Assembly (NCBI GenBank): GCA_002270565.1
Contig: NQMI01000001.1
Coordinates: forward strand, 401,575-465,574
Length of the DNA: 64,000 nt
Source: Stenocarpella maydis
Taxonomy: Eukaryota; Ascomycota; Sordariomycetes; Diaporthales; Diaporthaceae
Direction: 5' to 3'
Within the stretch, counting starts at the first letter, position 1; each line of letters begins with the position of its first letter. The notes under the pieces are model-generated. The model saw only the letters and a list, made by a program, of their open reading frames with translations, was not told where the DNA came from and did no database searches. A program made the translations under genes and the position numbers. This document shows, one piece after another, positions 21,241 through 32,726 of this stretch.

Positions 21241-23523
21241 CTACTCGGCCGGCTTCTCTGCCGTCTCTCCTGGCTTCTCCTCGTTCTCGGCCTTCGGTGA
21301 TGCTTCCTTCACCTTCGTCGAGGCTTCTTCTGCCTTATCTTCTGCTCGAGCAGGAGACGATGGCTTTTCGGCAGGTTCCTGAGGCTCAGCGGCCGCGGCC
21401 GCGGTCGGCGATTTTGCTGTTTCCTGTCCTTCCGCAGCGGGCGGTTCGGTGAGCTCGCCCGTCTTTGCTGGCTCGTCTGCGGCCTTGTCGCTTGGCTCGG
21501 CGTCGGCAGCGGGCGGGTCTGCTGCTGCTGCTTCCGCCGCTGCTGCTGGCCGGGCTTCTGTCTCTTCCTGCTTGATCGCTGGTGTCTCGGTGGGTTCAGC
21601 AGCTCCAGATGCAGGAGCAGCGGCTGTGGTCTCGGTCTCGGCCATGTCGACGTCGCCATCTTCGTCGACCTGCATTGTTGCCTCTGCAGCAGGTGCTGCC
21701 GGCTCAGGCTCGGCGTCGTTTACAGCCACCGGCTCCTCCGGTTCCAGAACTGCCGTTTCGGCTGCGGCGCCGACGTCTTCCATGGTCTCGTCGCCATCGG
21801 CGTTGTCTGCTTCATCAGCTGCAGGCGGTGCCGGCGATGCTGCCCTGGAGACGACAGGGGACGGCTGGCGGCTTTCGTCCTCAGGGGCGTGTGGGTTTTT
21901 GTAGTCCATGATGCCCTTGCGCTTGCCATTTGTCTGGTAAACGCCGTTGGCTTCCGCCATCTCCTCATCATCGCTCTCCTCGAATTCGTCGTCGCGGGCG
22001 ACCTTCTGTTCCCATCGCCGCTGAGTCATACGCACGTCCTTGTTGCGGTCTTCGTCCAGGTCGTCAAGCTCGGCATCATCTTCGTCCGTCATACCACCGA
22101 GGCTCTGGCGTGGGACATCCTGCATCTGGACCGACGGCGCACCCGTCTTCTTGAGGTTCTCTATGACGGCATTCTTGATCTTCTCGAGATACTCGGTGCT
22201 GTTGGCATTCTCCATGTTCGATGGCCGCACGTTAAGTTCGTAGTCAGGACCGTAGTACTAAGTCCATGGTTAGCTCGCGAGGTCTGCACGGTATGACCTG
22301 GCAGGCTGGCAGGCTGGCTTACTTCGTAGTATTCATTGTATGGCAGGACTGGGTCCATCTCCACCCCAACCAGTCGACCAGTTTCGTATGCCCAGGTCCT
22401 GGCCACATTTCGCATCGTGTAGCCGCCGCCGCCGAGGACGAGAGTGGGCAGGTTGAAGCTTCGGACAAAGTTCACGCAGTTAGCGTGGCCCCGCATACTC
22501 AGGTTAAAGCAGCCGAGGCGATCGCCCGAGAGGCTGTCACCGCCACACTGTAGGACTACGGCTTCGGGTTGGTAGTAGTCCATGACGGCCTGAATGACAG
22601 GTTGGAAAATGGTCTTGTACGTGTCGTCGGTGATTCCATCGCGGAGGGGGAAGTTGACGGCGTAGTTCTTGCCAACACCAATGCCGACATCGCGCAGCTC
22701 GCCGGTGCCCGGGAAGTACTCTCCATACTTGTGGAAGGAACAGGTCATGACACGGTCGGTAGTGTAGAAAGCCTCCTCGACACCGTCGCCGTGGTGAACG
22801 TCTATGTCGATATACAGAACACGCTTTTTGTATCGAAGGAGCTCGAGGATCGCAAGGACGATGTCTGTGACGGACTCGCTTAGTACCAAGAAGCACTGCG
22901 GTCCGCGCAGAGATGCAAGACATACCGTTGACGTAGCAAAACCCACTGGCTTCGCTTTTTTTTGCGTGATGCAGCCCACCGGCCCAGTTGATGGCGATAT
23001 CGCACTTTTGTCGGTTGAGACGAGCGGCACCCTCCATTGAACCGCCAGCGCTGATGCCACAGAACTCAAACAGGCCATCAAAGACTGGACAATCATCACC
23101 GACGTTGTACTTAGTCTGCTCGCGCATGTAGCTGTCCATGTTGTCTGGCGTGACGCGCCGCAGGAAATCGATGTACTCGTCTGTGTGGAACTGGGTCATT
23201 TCGTTGACGACGGCTGGCTTGGCTCTCTGCTCGAACGTCGCGTCAGTATTTCTGTGATTACATGGGGCAGGCTCGTTCCATGCTGAGGAATGTGGTTGGG
23301 AGGGGGGTTGACTGACGTAGACCTCGAGGTATTTATAGACATTGTAGTTCATGACGAGGCTGTGTGCCAGTCGAATCCGGTGTGGCTTCATGGGGTGACC
23401 AGTAACGTATGCATAGTTTCCAATATCCGAGTCGTAGAAATAGGCCACCTTTTTTTTGCTGGTGTTCAGCTTTTGGAAGAGGGGCCGCGAGCGGTCGACT
23501 CCAGCTGGGTCGGTCGTCGTCAT
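21241..23523 (-). CDS. rpd3: Class I histone deacetylase, Rpd3 type
   Basis: Four exons on the minus strand (23523-23317, 23226-22926, 22864-22323, 22257-21241; introns 90, 61, 65 nt) give 688 residues. The deacetylase domain spans about 24-400. The catalytic His pair is His155-His156 ([10 protein letters not shown]). Zinc ligands are Asp191 and His193 (DIDVHHGDG) and Asp279 ([13 protein letters not shown]), and the catalytic Tyr318 is in [14 protein letters not shown]. Each splice restores a family motif, for instance FCYVN+[10 protein letters not shown] and YNEYYE+[14 protein letters not shown]. It removes acetyl groups from histone lysines, normally within Rpd3/Sin3-like complexes in the nucleus. 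After residue about 430 there is a long acidic tail rich in Ala, Glu, Pro and Asp, including [11 protein letters not shown]. It is divergently transcribed from the Rpn11 gene across an 839-bp spacer. Confidence 0.96.
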
Positions 23524-24362
23524 CCTGGGGCAGCAGGATTGATCGGTCTTCGCGATCCAAGGACGGTGGGTGGTGGGTGTAGTGGAATATCAATATTCGG
23601 GCTGTCTTGTCGCGAGAATTGAAGTTAATTGATATCGAATTGATAGACCAACGGTTGGATTTCTGACAATATTTCAGCGTGTCCGGGTCTGTCTTTCGAA
23701 CGGTTGGCGGTGTTGTACGAAGAGTAGGTAGTTGGTGGGATTGGACTGGAGACCAAGAAAAGGTGCTGGCTGCCCACTGCGTGACGAACTCGGGAGAGCT
23801 TCCATGCCTTTTGCCTGCCGTGGACTCTGCCTGGACATTTCTGGACCAAGGGACCTTGTGCCGGCACAAGCTCGCACCCCTGCCGGTGACGACGGGCTAG
23901 CCGTCGCGATCGGCTTCTTATTGGTGAGCCTGCCAAGACTGGGCCAGAAGCCAGGAAACCGTGAGACGTACCGGTCAGTAGCTGCGCAGCTGGCGGCCGG
24001 CTGGCGGGGCTGATAAGGTAATGCGATGGTATACCTCACTAGTGTACCCAGGCTTGTTGCACTTTGGTACTTGGGTACTATGGTACCTGGGTACATCCTG
24101 GGCTAGGTGGGTTGAGCGGTTGGATGGAGCTGCCTCGCGGGCTCTCCAGGCTGCTCGAGCTGTCGTCAACATCTCGAATCTACCCGTCCGTCCATCGCAA
24201 ACAACCTCCCGCCTCCAAAGCCGCATCTCTGGCTTGCCCACTCTCCTCCCACCGCTGCGTCACCTCATTCCTGCCGTCTTTAAGCAGACCACCTCTCGAC
24301 GACCCACCCCTGCCCTTTACTTCTCAACATCTAACGCTTCATAACCCGATCCCACAAACATC
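23524..24362. promoter_or_regulatory. Shared divergent promoter region of rpd3 and rpn11
   Basis: An 839-bp spacer separates two divergent start codons. It contains a direct repeat of GGTACYTGGGTAC (24066-24078 and 24082-24094) about 270 nt upstream of rpn11, and C/T-rich tracts close to the rpn11 start. No TATA box stands out. The proteasome-associated control element GGTGGCAAA was not seen by eye. Its role as a shared regulatory region is inferred from geometry. Confidence 0.55.
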
Positions 24363-25531
24363 ATGGACCAGTTCCGAGGTCTGTTGGGTAACGTCCGCGG
24401 GCAGCTGGGAGGCGGTCAGCCCGGGTCGGTATGTCGCCCAGCACTCCTCTCCGTCTTCGATACCACGCATATTCTGTCGTCGTCAAGCTGCTGACTGGAC
24501 ATTTCACCGCTAGGACAACTCGACCCTGATCGACAACTCCGAGACCGTCTACATTTCCTCCCTCGCCCTCCTCAAGATGCTGCGACATGGCCGAGCTGGC
24601 GTGCCCATGGAAGTCATGGGTCTGATGCTGGGAGAGTTCGTCGATGACTTCACTGTCCGCGTCGTGGACGTGTTTGCCATGCCACAAAGCGGTACGGGTG
24701 TCAGTGTCGAGGCCGTCGACCCTGTGTTCCAGATGAAGATGATGGAGATGCTGCGACAAACAGGAAGGTAGGTGGTGGTGGAGCCTGGCTGCATTGATCA
24801 GCATGTCTTGAAGCCTGGTTGCTGATGAGCATCTTTCGCCTAGGCCAGAGTCTGTTGTTGGATGGTACCACTCTCACCCCGGTTTCGGCTGCTGGCTCTC
24901 CAGCGTCGACATCAACACCCAGCAGAGCTTCGAGCAGCTTACCCCACGAGCCGTCGCCGTCGTCGTCGATCCCATCCAGTCCGTCAAGGGAAAAGTCGTC
25001 ATTGACGCGTTCCGCTTGATTAACCCCCAGTCGCTCATGCTCGGACACGAGCCCCGCCAGAGCACATCGAACTTGGGTCACCTGAACAAGCCCTCTATCC
25101 AAGCGCTGATTCATGGCCTCAACCGACACTACTACTCCATCGGCATCAACTACCGCAAGACCGCGCTCGAGGAGAACATGCTGATGAACCTGCACAAGCA
25201 CCCGTGGACCGAGGCACTGCAGATGGACGACTTCCGGATAGAGGCGGATCACAACAAGGAGAGGCTGGAGAGGCTGGTCAGCCTGGCAGATGGCTACGAG
25301 AAGCGCGTAAAGGAGGAGACAGAGCTCACAAAAGACCAGCTCAAGACCCGCTATGTTGGCAAGCTCGATCCCAAGAAACACTTGGAGGACGTTGGCCAAC
25401 AGCTCATCGAGGACAACATCGTTGCCGTCTCCAAACAGATGATCGACAAGGAGGCAACCATGCCCAAGAAGGACAGCGCGGGGGGCTCGAAAGATGCCGC
25501 AAATGGCGGGGAGATGGATATCGACAGCTGA
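24363..25531 (+). CDS. rpn11: 26S proteasome lid deubiquitinase Rpn11
   Basis: Three exons (24363-24428, 24514-24767, 24844-25531; introns 85 and 76 nt) encode 335 residues, normal for filamentous-fungal Rpn11. The MPN+/JAMM metalloprotease signature is complete: Glu55 in [10 protein letters not shown], then His116, His118, Ser126 and Asp129 in [16 protein letters not shown]. The second intron falls just before [12 protein letters not shown]. Rpn11 (PSMD14) removes ubiquitin chains from substrates committed to the proteasome, as part of the lid. The C-terminal part with [19 protein letters not shown] and NRHYYSI is the insert and helical tail typical of the subunit. The extreme C-terminus ends in an acidic MDIDS. 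Very strong conservation makes this call secure. Confidence 0.98.
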
Positions 25532-26283
25532 TCGCCAAGGTCCAAAACGCTGGAATGACACGGTTCAGGCAGGGTATACCACAATGGTATTGTACGACTA
25601 TCCTTGGCGTTAGACTTGGAATCAGGCTTGGGAGGGCACAAGATAGATAGGTAGACGTGTATTTCAAAACCGTCTGGCCCAGCTTGCGGTCCGCAAGTCC
25701 GTAGCCCTTGGCCTCGCTTTCCACATCAGATCGCTTTCGCTTCACGACGATATACTAGGGGCGACTCACCGTCGACTTGTTCATGTCGATGTTTCTCTCC
25801 TGTCTCTGGTATGGTGAGTCCCTCGACCACTGCAAGTCCGTCTTGTCTCACTGCCTTTGTGGCTGACAAAGACGGGAGGACCAAGGTGTCCAAAGACACG
25901 GGAAGTTTCGCTGTCTTCCGTTGTGGACAATATCCTTCTTCCCCAGCGGGTTCCCAGCGGGGGAAGCTTATTTCCTTTCTGTCTCTGAGCCGGACCTAGG
26001 GCGAAACAATGTCTGGGTGTGAAACCGCATTATTATTCCCAACAAGGCGCTTATGGTCCTCGTCCATGTTTCTTTCTTGATGAGGATATCGTTGGCCACG
26101 ACATCTTGTGCTCTTAAGCCAGCCTTGCCTTCGCACTCGCCTCTAATGAGATCTCCAATCGTTACCCAATCTCTCCATACTTCCCTACCGATATAGCCCG
26201 AGCAAGGCGACCAGGTCTGGTACCAATGAGCGCATTGCTGCCAGGCTATCCCAAGATACTCGACAAGAATTGCAAAGGACGGA
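25532..26283. other. Intergenic region
   Basis: Spacer between two tandem plus-strand genes. Short open frames only; nothing recognisable. Confidence 0.6.
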
Positions 26284-27990
26284 ATGGAGGCATATCACGA
26301 TAAGTTCGTCGGTCTCCTCGACTCTTGCATGGGCGGCTGCTGCAATGGCCGCCGGAAGAAGGAAGAGACCACCGAGCTAACACCACAGAGAAATGCTTAC
26401 GGACGCAAGCTCATGGTGGCTTTGGACACCAAAGGCAGACGGGCCGGCACCAAGTTGTCGCAGCCCGATATCTCCAAGCCTCTACCCGATCTCCCCCCGG
26501 GGAGGGCATCTCTTTCCCTAGGGAGACCCAAGCGGCCATCCGCAGACCTCACTGACCTCGTGGGCAGCGACAGCGAGGAAGCATCAGACACACCACCCAC
26601 CCACGACCGCGCCTGGTACGAAATGCTGAGCAGCCTCCACAACGCGCTCAAACATACCCGGTACTCGATCAGCGGCAGAATGGGCATGTCGGTCTGGGGT
26701 TGCGCCAACGGCGCCAGGACCGGCCTCTCCATCATCTGCCCCATCGAGTCCAAGGAGGCCGTCAAGCTCTGGTGCATCAGCACGGGCACCCGCTTCAGCC
26801 TCACCGAGGCGGAGCCCGGCATCCTCAGCTACCAGGCCCCCAGCACGCCTCGGCATCCGTCCCGGACCTGGCGGATCAGGATACGCTGGCTGCGCGAGGC
26901 GACGTTCGGGGCCATGCCCAAGGTCGAGATGGCGCTGCGGTATGACGACGGCAACCCCTACGCGGGCGAGCAGGTCGCAAAGGTCAACGTCCTTACGCTC
27001 CCCGCTCTTCTGGACAACTGCGCAAGCGCGTGGGCCTACCACCTTGAGAAGAACGGTCGCGAGGACTCGCGCCTCGGCGGCCTCGAGGAGGACATCTTCT
27101 CCATCCTCCAGCGCATGATGGACCTCGACTTTGCCGAGGAGGGCGCGGGGCCCCTCACCGAGTGGGACTGCAGGCATGTCATCCGAGACAACTTCTGGGG
27201 GCCCTTCACCAAGAAGTACCCCGACTCCACCGCCATGTTCGCCCTCTGCGGCCTGCCCATCCCGCAGACGCCGACGCACCAGCCCACGACGACGCAGCTT
27301 TCACCCACGGCCGACATTGCCTACCCACGAGACGGCCGCTTCTTGGACCCCCGCCGCGCACCTCCAGTCCCGCCCAAGGACAACGGCCGCGACCTCACCC
27401 CCAGCGTCACGAGGCGCAACCCCGGGGCGGGGCCCGAGCAGCCCAATCGCCGCGGCGTCTTCCTGGACCTGCTCACCGCCCCCAGGCGCCGGGACCCCCA
27501 GGAGCGTGCGAGCAGGAACAGTGAGGAGGCGAGGAGGCTCGAGGAGCAGCCCCGCCGCGGGGCGCTGAGGCTCGACAAGAGGGAGAGCAGGCGGAGAAGC
27601 CATTACCATCAACACCACCACCACAGGGGGGCCAGCGATCCCAGCGGCGAGGGGAAGCCCAAGGCGCGGCACGGGAGCCTGAAGGAGAAGGAGGACGGTG
27701 GTAGCGGGAGCGGTACCCGGCGGCGCGAGGGCGCGAGGGCCGGCAGGGACGCGCTGTCCAGGGCCCGGGACGACATGGACCGCGAGTGCCGCAGGGGCAG
27801 TGACCCGGGGGCATTGCCGGCGCGAAGGCACCCGGCCCGTGGCACCTCTGGCGGCGCGAGGGTGGACGGGACAAAGGTGAGTGAGTGGGACCCGTCGGTG
27901 CTGGAGCGGTCTGCCTCGGGCAGCGGGAGGATCCCCCTGCGCGGCTATTTCGCCAACTTGTACATTGTCGACGACGGGGAGGAGCTCTGA
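26284..27990 (+). CDS. Uncharacterised basic protein with low-complexity C-terminal half
   Basis: A single exon encodes 568 residues. Residues about 100-340 look folded: MSVWGCANGARTGLSIICP, then TWRIRIRWLREATFGAMPKV and NFWGPFTKKYPDSTAMFALC, with regular hydrophobic spacing. The N-terminus has a Cys cluster (Cys15, Cys19, Cys20) near the start, a possible lipidation or metal site. From about 345 on it is Pro-, Arg-, Ser-, Glu- and Gly-rich, with a His-rich run (HYHQHHHH) around 440-446, and is probably disordered. The last 20 residues, with IPLRGYFANLYIVDD, look ordered again. There is no signal peptide or membrane segment. I do not recognise a family; it looks like a conserved fungal protein of unknown function. 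No operon context applies, and the strong GC bias produces long antisense frames. Confidence 0.75.
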   Translation: MEAYHDKFVGLLDSCMGGCCNGRRKKEETTELTPQRNAYGRKLMVALDTKGRRAGTKLSQPDISKPLPDLPPGRASLSLGRPKRPSADLTDLVGSDSEEASDTPPTHDRAWYEMLSSLHNALKHTRYSISGRMGMSVWGCANGARTGLSIICPIESKEAVKLWCISTGTRFSLTEAEPGILSYQAPSTPRHPSRTWRIRIRWLREATFGAMPKVEMALRYDDGNPYAGEQVAKVNVLTLPALLDNCASAWAYHLEKNGREDSRLGGLEEDIFSILQRMMDLDFAEEGAGPLTEWDCRHVIRDNFWGPFTKKYPDSTAMFALCGLPIPQTPTHQPTTTQLSPTADIAYPRDGRFLDPRRAPPVPPKDNGRDLTPSVTRRNPGAGPEQPNRRGVFLDLLTAPRRRDPQERASRNSEEARRLEEQPRRGALRLDKRESRRRSHYHQHHHHRGASDPSGEGKPKARHGSLKEKEDGGSGSGTRRREGARAGRDALSRARDDMDRECRRGSDPGALPARRHPARGTSGGARVDGTKVSEWDPSVLERSASGSGRIPLRGYFANLYIVDDGEEL

Positions 27991-28513
27991 GATGATGAAT
28001 GGGCGGTTGTGGAAACATTGCTTGATACGACGTGCCGTTTCCTGTCTGGTACAGCCACCTCCTCTGAAGTACTTTGTTCTTTGTTTCCTCTCCCCTTATG
28101 ATCGGAATTATATATCAATTGATAGGTAAGTGGGTAATTGATCACGTCATTCACACCATTGTCAAGACTGCCGCCGAAGCAGTGGCGCCCCCTTTTCTAT
28201 CTCCAAAGACTCTTCTTGGATGCTATAGACGACGTGATATATCGAGTGCTCAACCTAGTGCTTCTGAGTGACTCCTAATGTATATTCTCGTTGCCGTCCC
28301 GTGCTCAATGTCTCCTCTCCACTCGTGGCTATGTGAGTAGAACAAAAGAGTTCTACTTTTGTCTTCTACCAACCAGTCGCTCGCCAGGCGTGGCTGCTCT
28401 TTGTGGGGTGCTCCTCGGCGCTCCTTGGTGATTCTGCAAGTTCAGTCGTTAGCTACGGACGACAAGGAAACAAGACGCAGCGGTTGAGAAGATAGAACAG
28501 CACTCAGCATCAC
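27991..28513. other. Convergent intergenic spacer
   Basis: Spacer between convergent genes, moderately AT-rich. No gene or repeat of note. Confidence 0.6.
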
Positions 28514-28921
28514 CTACCAGCCAGTAGAATCTCTCCTCTCCTTCTTCTCTTTGCGTATCTGTCTCATTGTTTTTTCAGAGTCTGGTTTGGCCTTTTGGGC
28601 CCTGGCCTTCTTTTTACTGCCACTTTTGGCTGGTGAGCTTTCCTCCTCCTGCTCCTTGTCCTCCTTGGCCTTGCGCGCCGCAGCGCGCTCCTCCTGCTCC
28701 TGTCGATTTCTTGCCTGGACGCATTTTACGCACTCCGAACGTATGGAGTGGAAGCTGCCCGGGTGGGTTTCGCAGTCTTTGTAGTGGCCGGCGTTGATAC
28801 AGTGTTTGTTGCCAACGCGACCACACTTGGGGCTGTAGATGTGGTTAGAATGGGTATCCGGGCTTGAAGTGCGAAGGGCTCGTCCCAATGCTTACCAGTG
28901 ATGAGCCGAAAAGACACCCAT
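28514..28921 (-). CDS. Small Cys/His-rich basic protein, probable metal binder
   Basis: Two exons (28921-28896 and 28832-28514) with a 63-nt GT-AG intron give 114 residues. The first exon is only 26 nt, so the gene is easily missed. The splice completes MGVFSAHHCPKCGRVGN. Residues 1-50 carry a dense pattern of possible zinc ligands: H-H-C-x2-C, then H-C, H-Y..C..H....H and finally C-x2-C. The C-terminal 60 residues are a highly charged Lys/Glu/Arg/Ala helix (about 58-110), likely a basic nucleic-acid- or protein-binding tail or a coiled coil. I do not recognise the family. Start choice rests on the ATG 14 nt from a TACCTAGGTA palindrome; no upstream in-frame ATG gives a longer sensible exon. 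Confidence 0.72.
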
Positions 28922-31619
28922 TTTGATGTTTCGATACCTAGGTAGCCCGTGGCGAGAAGTTCGCGATGAGAGGTGGATTCGAGCAAGCCAGAGGGATTGG
29001 TTGCTTGGGTACTGGACGATTGAGCGATTGGGTGATTGAAGACTGGGCTTGAATTGTGCTGTTCAGAAACGTGGGGAGTGTGTGGAAGAGTTCGCTGTGT
29101 TGGGTTTTGGTTGTTGTTGTTGAGGGAGTTAAGCTGCCCACCACCGGTTTTAGGAAGTATCTTGATTGACTTGATCTAAGGGGTTCCGTGGCCTTCACTA
29201 ATTTTCCATACTGCACATTCACTTCTGAGTTGTCGTTTGCGACGAATCGCATATGCAACTCTAATTCTTCCCCGTGAAGGGTGGTATTGTTTTGAGCGAG
29301 AAATTAAGCTGCCACCAAAGATTACCAGGCTCTGGGCTGGCAGATATTAACTTTTTGACCGTTTGACGAAAAAGTGACAGTGTTGACATTGGCGTTGGCA
29401 CCCAGCCTCGCTTAACTTCAAATGCCCGTACCTCATGAGTCAAAACAAAGTATCAATGGTCTCTGCACTGTTGAAATAACTGGTCTATGTCCTAATGGGA
29501 AGTACCGGTACCTATTAGGATCCATAGGTCCATGAGCATCACTATTGGAGTCTCAAGGCTGGGGAATACTGCACTGTCAGCTGTGGATGGGACATCCTCG
29601 ACGGCCCAAGTGAACGTATTCAAAGCCCTTCGTGCACACCTTCGTAAGGGCTCGCGATCTCATTGATCTCATGGATTTGAAACTTGAGAGAACGAGGATT
29701 AATGTGCTTGAAGAGCTACAGTAACTGAGGGACATGATAATCCTCGATACTCATGTTGATTCTACGGGGAGGTGCCCAGAGTTGTAATACATTACAACTC
29801 GTCCTCCCTCAAAGTGCCGTTGATTTGAGTCCGAACTCATGTCCGTAAGATGAGACGGTGTGAGGGTCCTGAACTCAGTTCTGAGGGCTGGAGACCATCG
29901 CGCTTCTAGCTGTCTTTATGATTCCAAACCTCAGCACCTGTGGACAGAGAGTACTCTCAGGCATGGCGGTCTTGAAGTACACTGGCATAGATCTTCCTAA
30001 ACAGACCCGGTGTGACTTCCACATCTTCCTAGGACACAGATTTCAATTCTGAGATGGACAGGACAGCGATATCGGTAATCGAAAATCCATTCTAGAGCCC
30101 AAACTAAAGGGACTGAAGCACATGGAGACATCCCAGACGTCAGCATATAGACCAGCCTTCTTGACCAACACTTGATTTTCACTTCAAATGTTGCCTCTTG
30201 TGCCCCAGTTCGACGAACTAGCCTAGGTGCATTTTGCAGGTAGGCAAAAAATAACACAGTGCACTCAATTACTGTGGAGCGATGCTCCCGGCTGATCAAC
30301 CGAATCGTCTTCAATCCAACTTGCCGGGATCTATTAAGAAAAAAAGAAAGGAAAAGAAAGTACTTTCACCGGTATTGTGCAACGCCATGTCCGTAGCATA
30401 GCCTAAGCCTCGCAGCAGTGAGTAAACAATCGCGGTGCACCACGCACTCGTCACCATTAGCTGCGCCGCATTGAGATGCGCAATCAGTCAACAGTCCAGT
30501 GCCAGGTGATGAGATCTGTTGGCAATGCAACAACTCTTCTGTTCCACAAAAAATAGTCCTATGAAGAGCTATAGTTGCGGTAAATTGGTGCCGAAATTTG
30601 CTCAAATCGACATCAACTCCCCATCTGCCAATTATTTTCAGGGGTTCTCATTCAGGCAATGCACAAAGCGGTGGCCTGAGGCCAAGTCGCCCGCACATTT
30701 ATTCAGCAATTATTCTGGTTCATTACTGGCCACAAAGATCCGCTATCTGAGGTAGCAATCATCCACAAGTCGCATGTTCCACCGAGGTGTGGCTGCAACT
30801 GAATGCTGAGGTCAACTAGGCAGTCTTGCAATCACTAGCGATGTGGATGTCATGCTCGCAACTCTACACATAAACAATCAGTAGCCGGTTCTAGGCAAGA
30901 TGGGGAAGACAGAGTCCAGAAAAGGGTATTTTTACATTGCGAGAACTCGTAAGAGCTGCGGCATGTATGAAATGAGAGCGAGCAATAACATTTTTGGCCG
31001 TACGAGTTGTTCTCTCCTCTCCTGATTTCAGAGGTCGGAATTGCAAGCTCTAGAGGATATCAAAATGCATCTACTTCTTTGGGAGCCTATCGGGCGAGAA
31101 AGATCTCTTCCCTTACGGGATGAAACCGGGAGACTCTCACTGATTCCTGGTCTCCGCCCATTGAGGGGCAGCCCGACGTCCTGAGGTAGCTCATGAACAG
31201 AAATCCTGCAAATATCGACGAATTGGCCAAGGTGGAACTCAAGAGACTCATCCATGAAGCTTCGTAATGACCTATCCTGCACGGGGATCAGCTATGTTGC
31301 GTTGGCCATGGAACACGGCGCATATTAAAAATGTGACTGAGTTGGGCCATCCTTATGCCGGAAGAAGCCCCATCATATGGGGCATCATTGACTACTGCCA
31401 GTAAATCTCGGTCCTTGAAGTTTTATTCATCTTCAATTTATGCGATGAGAAGTATAGATCAAGTCTGGGTCTCACAAAAGCCTCGCGGCAACGTTTCAAG
31501 TTTATTCCACTTCTCGGAGAAATGGACAAATCTTGATCAGATGCAGCCCGGAGTCTTTGACGGGTATGCTACATTTTTACTGTGGTCCAAACACCTTGGC
31601 CTTTGTGTGTACCCGAGTT
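28922..31619. other. Gene-poor stretch, no gene seen
   Basis: Open frames are all short, with no domain. The 28935-28944 TACCTAGGTA palindrome lies at the 5' edge. An A/G-rich tract lies at about 30338-30360. Scattered coding-like bits, such as around 31028-31282, occur with stops and may be old relics. I could not identify any. Confidence 0.5.
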
Positions 31620-32258
31620 TTATCCATCAATTTCATGTGCATGAGAATGCCTGTGATGTCTTTCCCATGCCACTTCATGTCTGAATGCCCTGGAGCACCC
31701 GTTTATGCATGGATAAACAAGCTCATTCGCATGCTTATTCCTGAGGTGCCGATCTATCAATGAGTGCTTCGCAAAGGAATATCCGAAAAGATGCCTTATG
31801 CAAGTACTTACGGGGCACCGCCAATATTCGCTTGTGTGGTTGTCCGGATGGTACAGCTGCCTGCGCCTCCGCCTGCGCCGTGCTGCCGGACTTGTCGAGC
31901 TTGCCTGAACCGAGCTACCCTCACGGTCTGAGTCGGAAGATAGAACAACTATCTCCACAATTTCAGGGCTCACCAGCCGCCCCATGGGTCTGTTCTTGTC
32001 GACTCTGGGTCTTCTTCTCCTGCTGTTGGCTGACCGCCCCTCCTGCCGGTCTCCACTTGTTTTCGTGCCTTGAGCACGCTGCTCAGACGGTGTAACCGGC
32101 TTCATCGGCGGTGGCACATATACTTTGCGACTACTTAGGTCTCGGAGCCACGCAGTTGCCCGTTCTTCCGTCTCTTTATCCCAATCATTATGCTTGTTCT
32201 GAGACATCTCGAACAGCACATGCGCATCGTCGCACTCTTCAATCCGGCTGTTGTCCAT
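31620..32258 (-). CDS. C2H2 zinc-finger protein
   Basis: A single exon encodes 212 residues. Two C2H2-like fingers lie at the C-terminus. The first, about residues 146-178, runs YWRCPVSTC through LIDRHLRNKH; the second, about 183-208, runs YPCINGCSRAF to ERHHRHSH. Upstream is an Arg run (RRRRRRR, about 129-135) suited to nuclear import, and a Ser/Asp-rich acidic stretch (VLSSDSDREGSS). The rest is low complexity and probably disordered. It may be a nucleic-acid-binding regulator; targets are unknown. The fingers have unequal spacings, so DNA binding is not certain. No break is seen, although the surroundings are gene-poor. Confidence 0.7.
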   Translation of the reverse strand: MDNSRIEECDDAHVLFEMSQNKHNDWDKETEERATAWLRDLSSRKVYVPPPMKPVTPSEQRAQGTKTSGDRQEGRSANSRRRRPRVDKNRPMGRLVSPEIVEIVVLSSDSDREGSSVQASSTSPAARRRRRRRQLYHPDNHTSEYWRCPVSTCIRHLFGYSFAKHSLIDRHLRNKHANELVYPCINGCSRAFRHEVAWERHHRHSHAHEIDG

Positions 32259-32726
32259 CCTTCCTTATTTTGACTGTACTCACTGGCAGGATAATTCGAT
32301 TTTTTCTCTGGAAACTGATAGATATTGAGTTTTGCGTGAAAATGTGGAAAACTGACAATGGTTTTGATGAGGCGGAACCGGGAATTAAATAGGGCCTCCA
32401 GGAGCCATTGTTCCACCCATTCATGAAGTTCCTTTCGTCACAATGATGAGGGTCTGATTGTTAAAAGACAATGACAGAGTAGTTCCACTTTTCATAAAAC
32501 GAGGGCTATGAAACGTAGGACTGCACCGGTTGTCATCCCAAGGCAAACAAAGGATTTCTGTCCGGCCCGAAAAGCCACACTGATGGCTGAGATGGTGGAA
32601 CCTTTCACGTCCATGACGGACTAAACTTGGTGAGTAAGTTGATCGGGCTTTTGACCGCAGTCTATAAGGTGGCATTTCCATCTCAGGGACTCCTAAATCT
32701 ACTACAGACCCGCACTGCCTTTATAG
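32259..32726. other. Intergenic spacer
   Basis: Nothing recognised; short random open frames. Confidence 0.6.
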
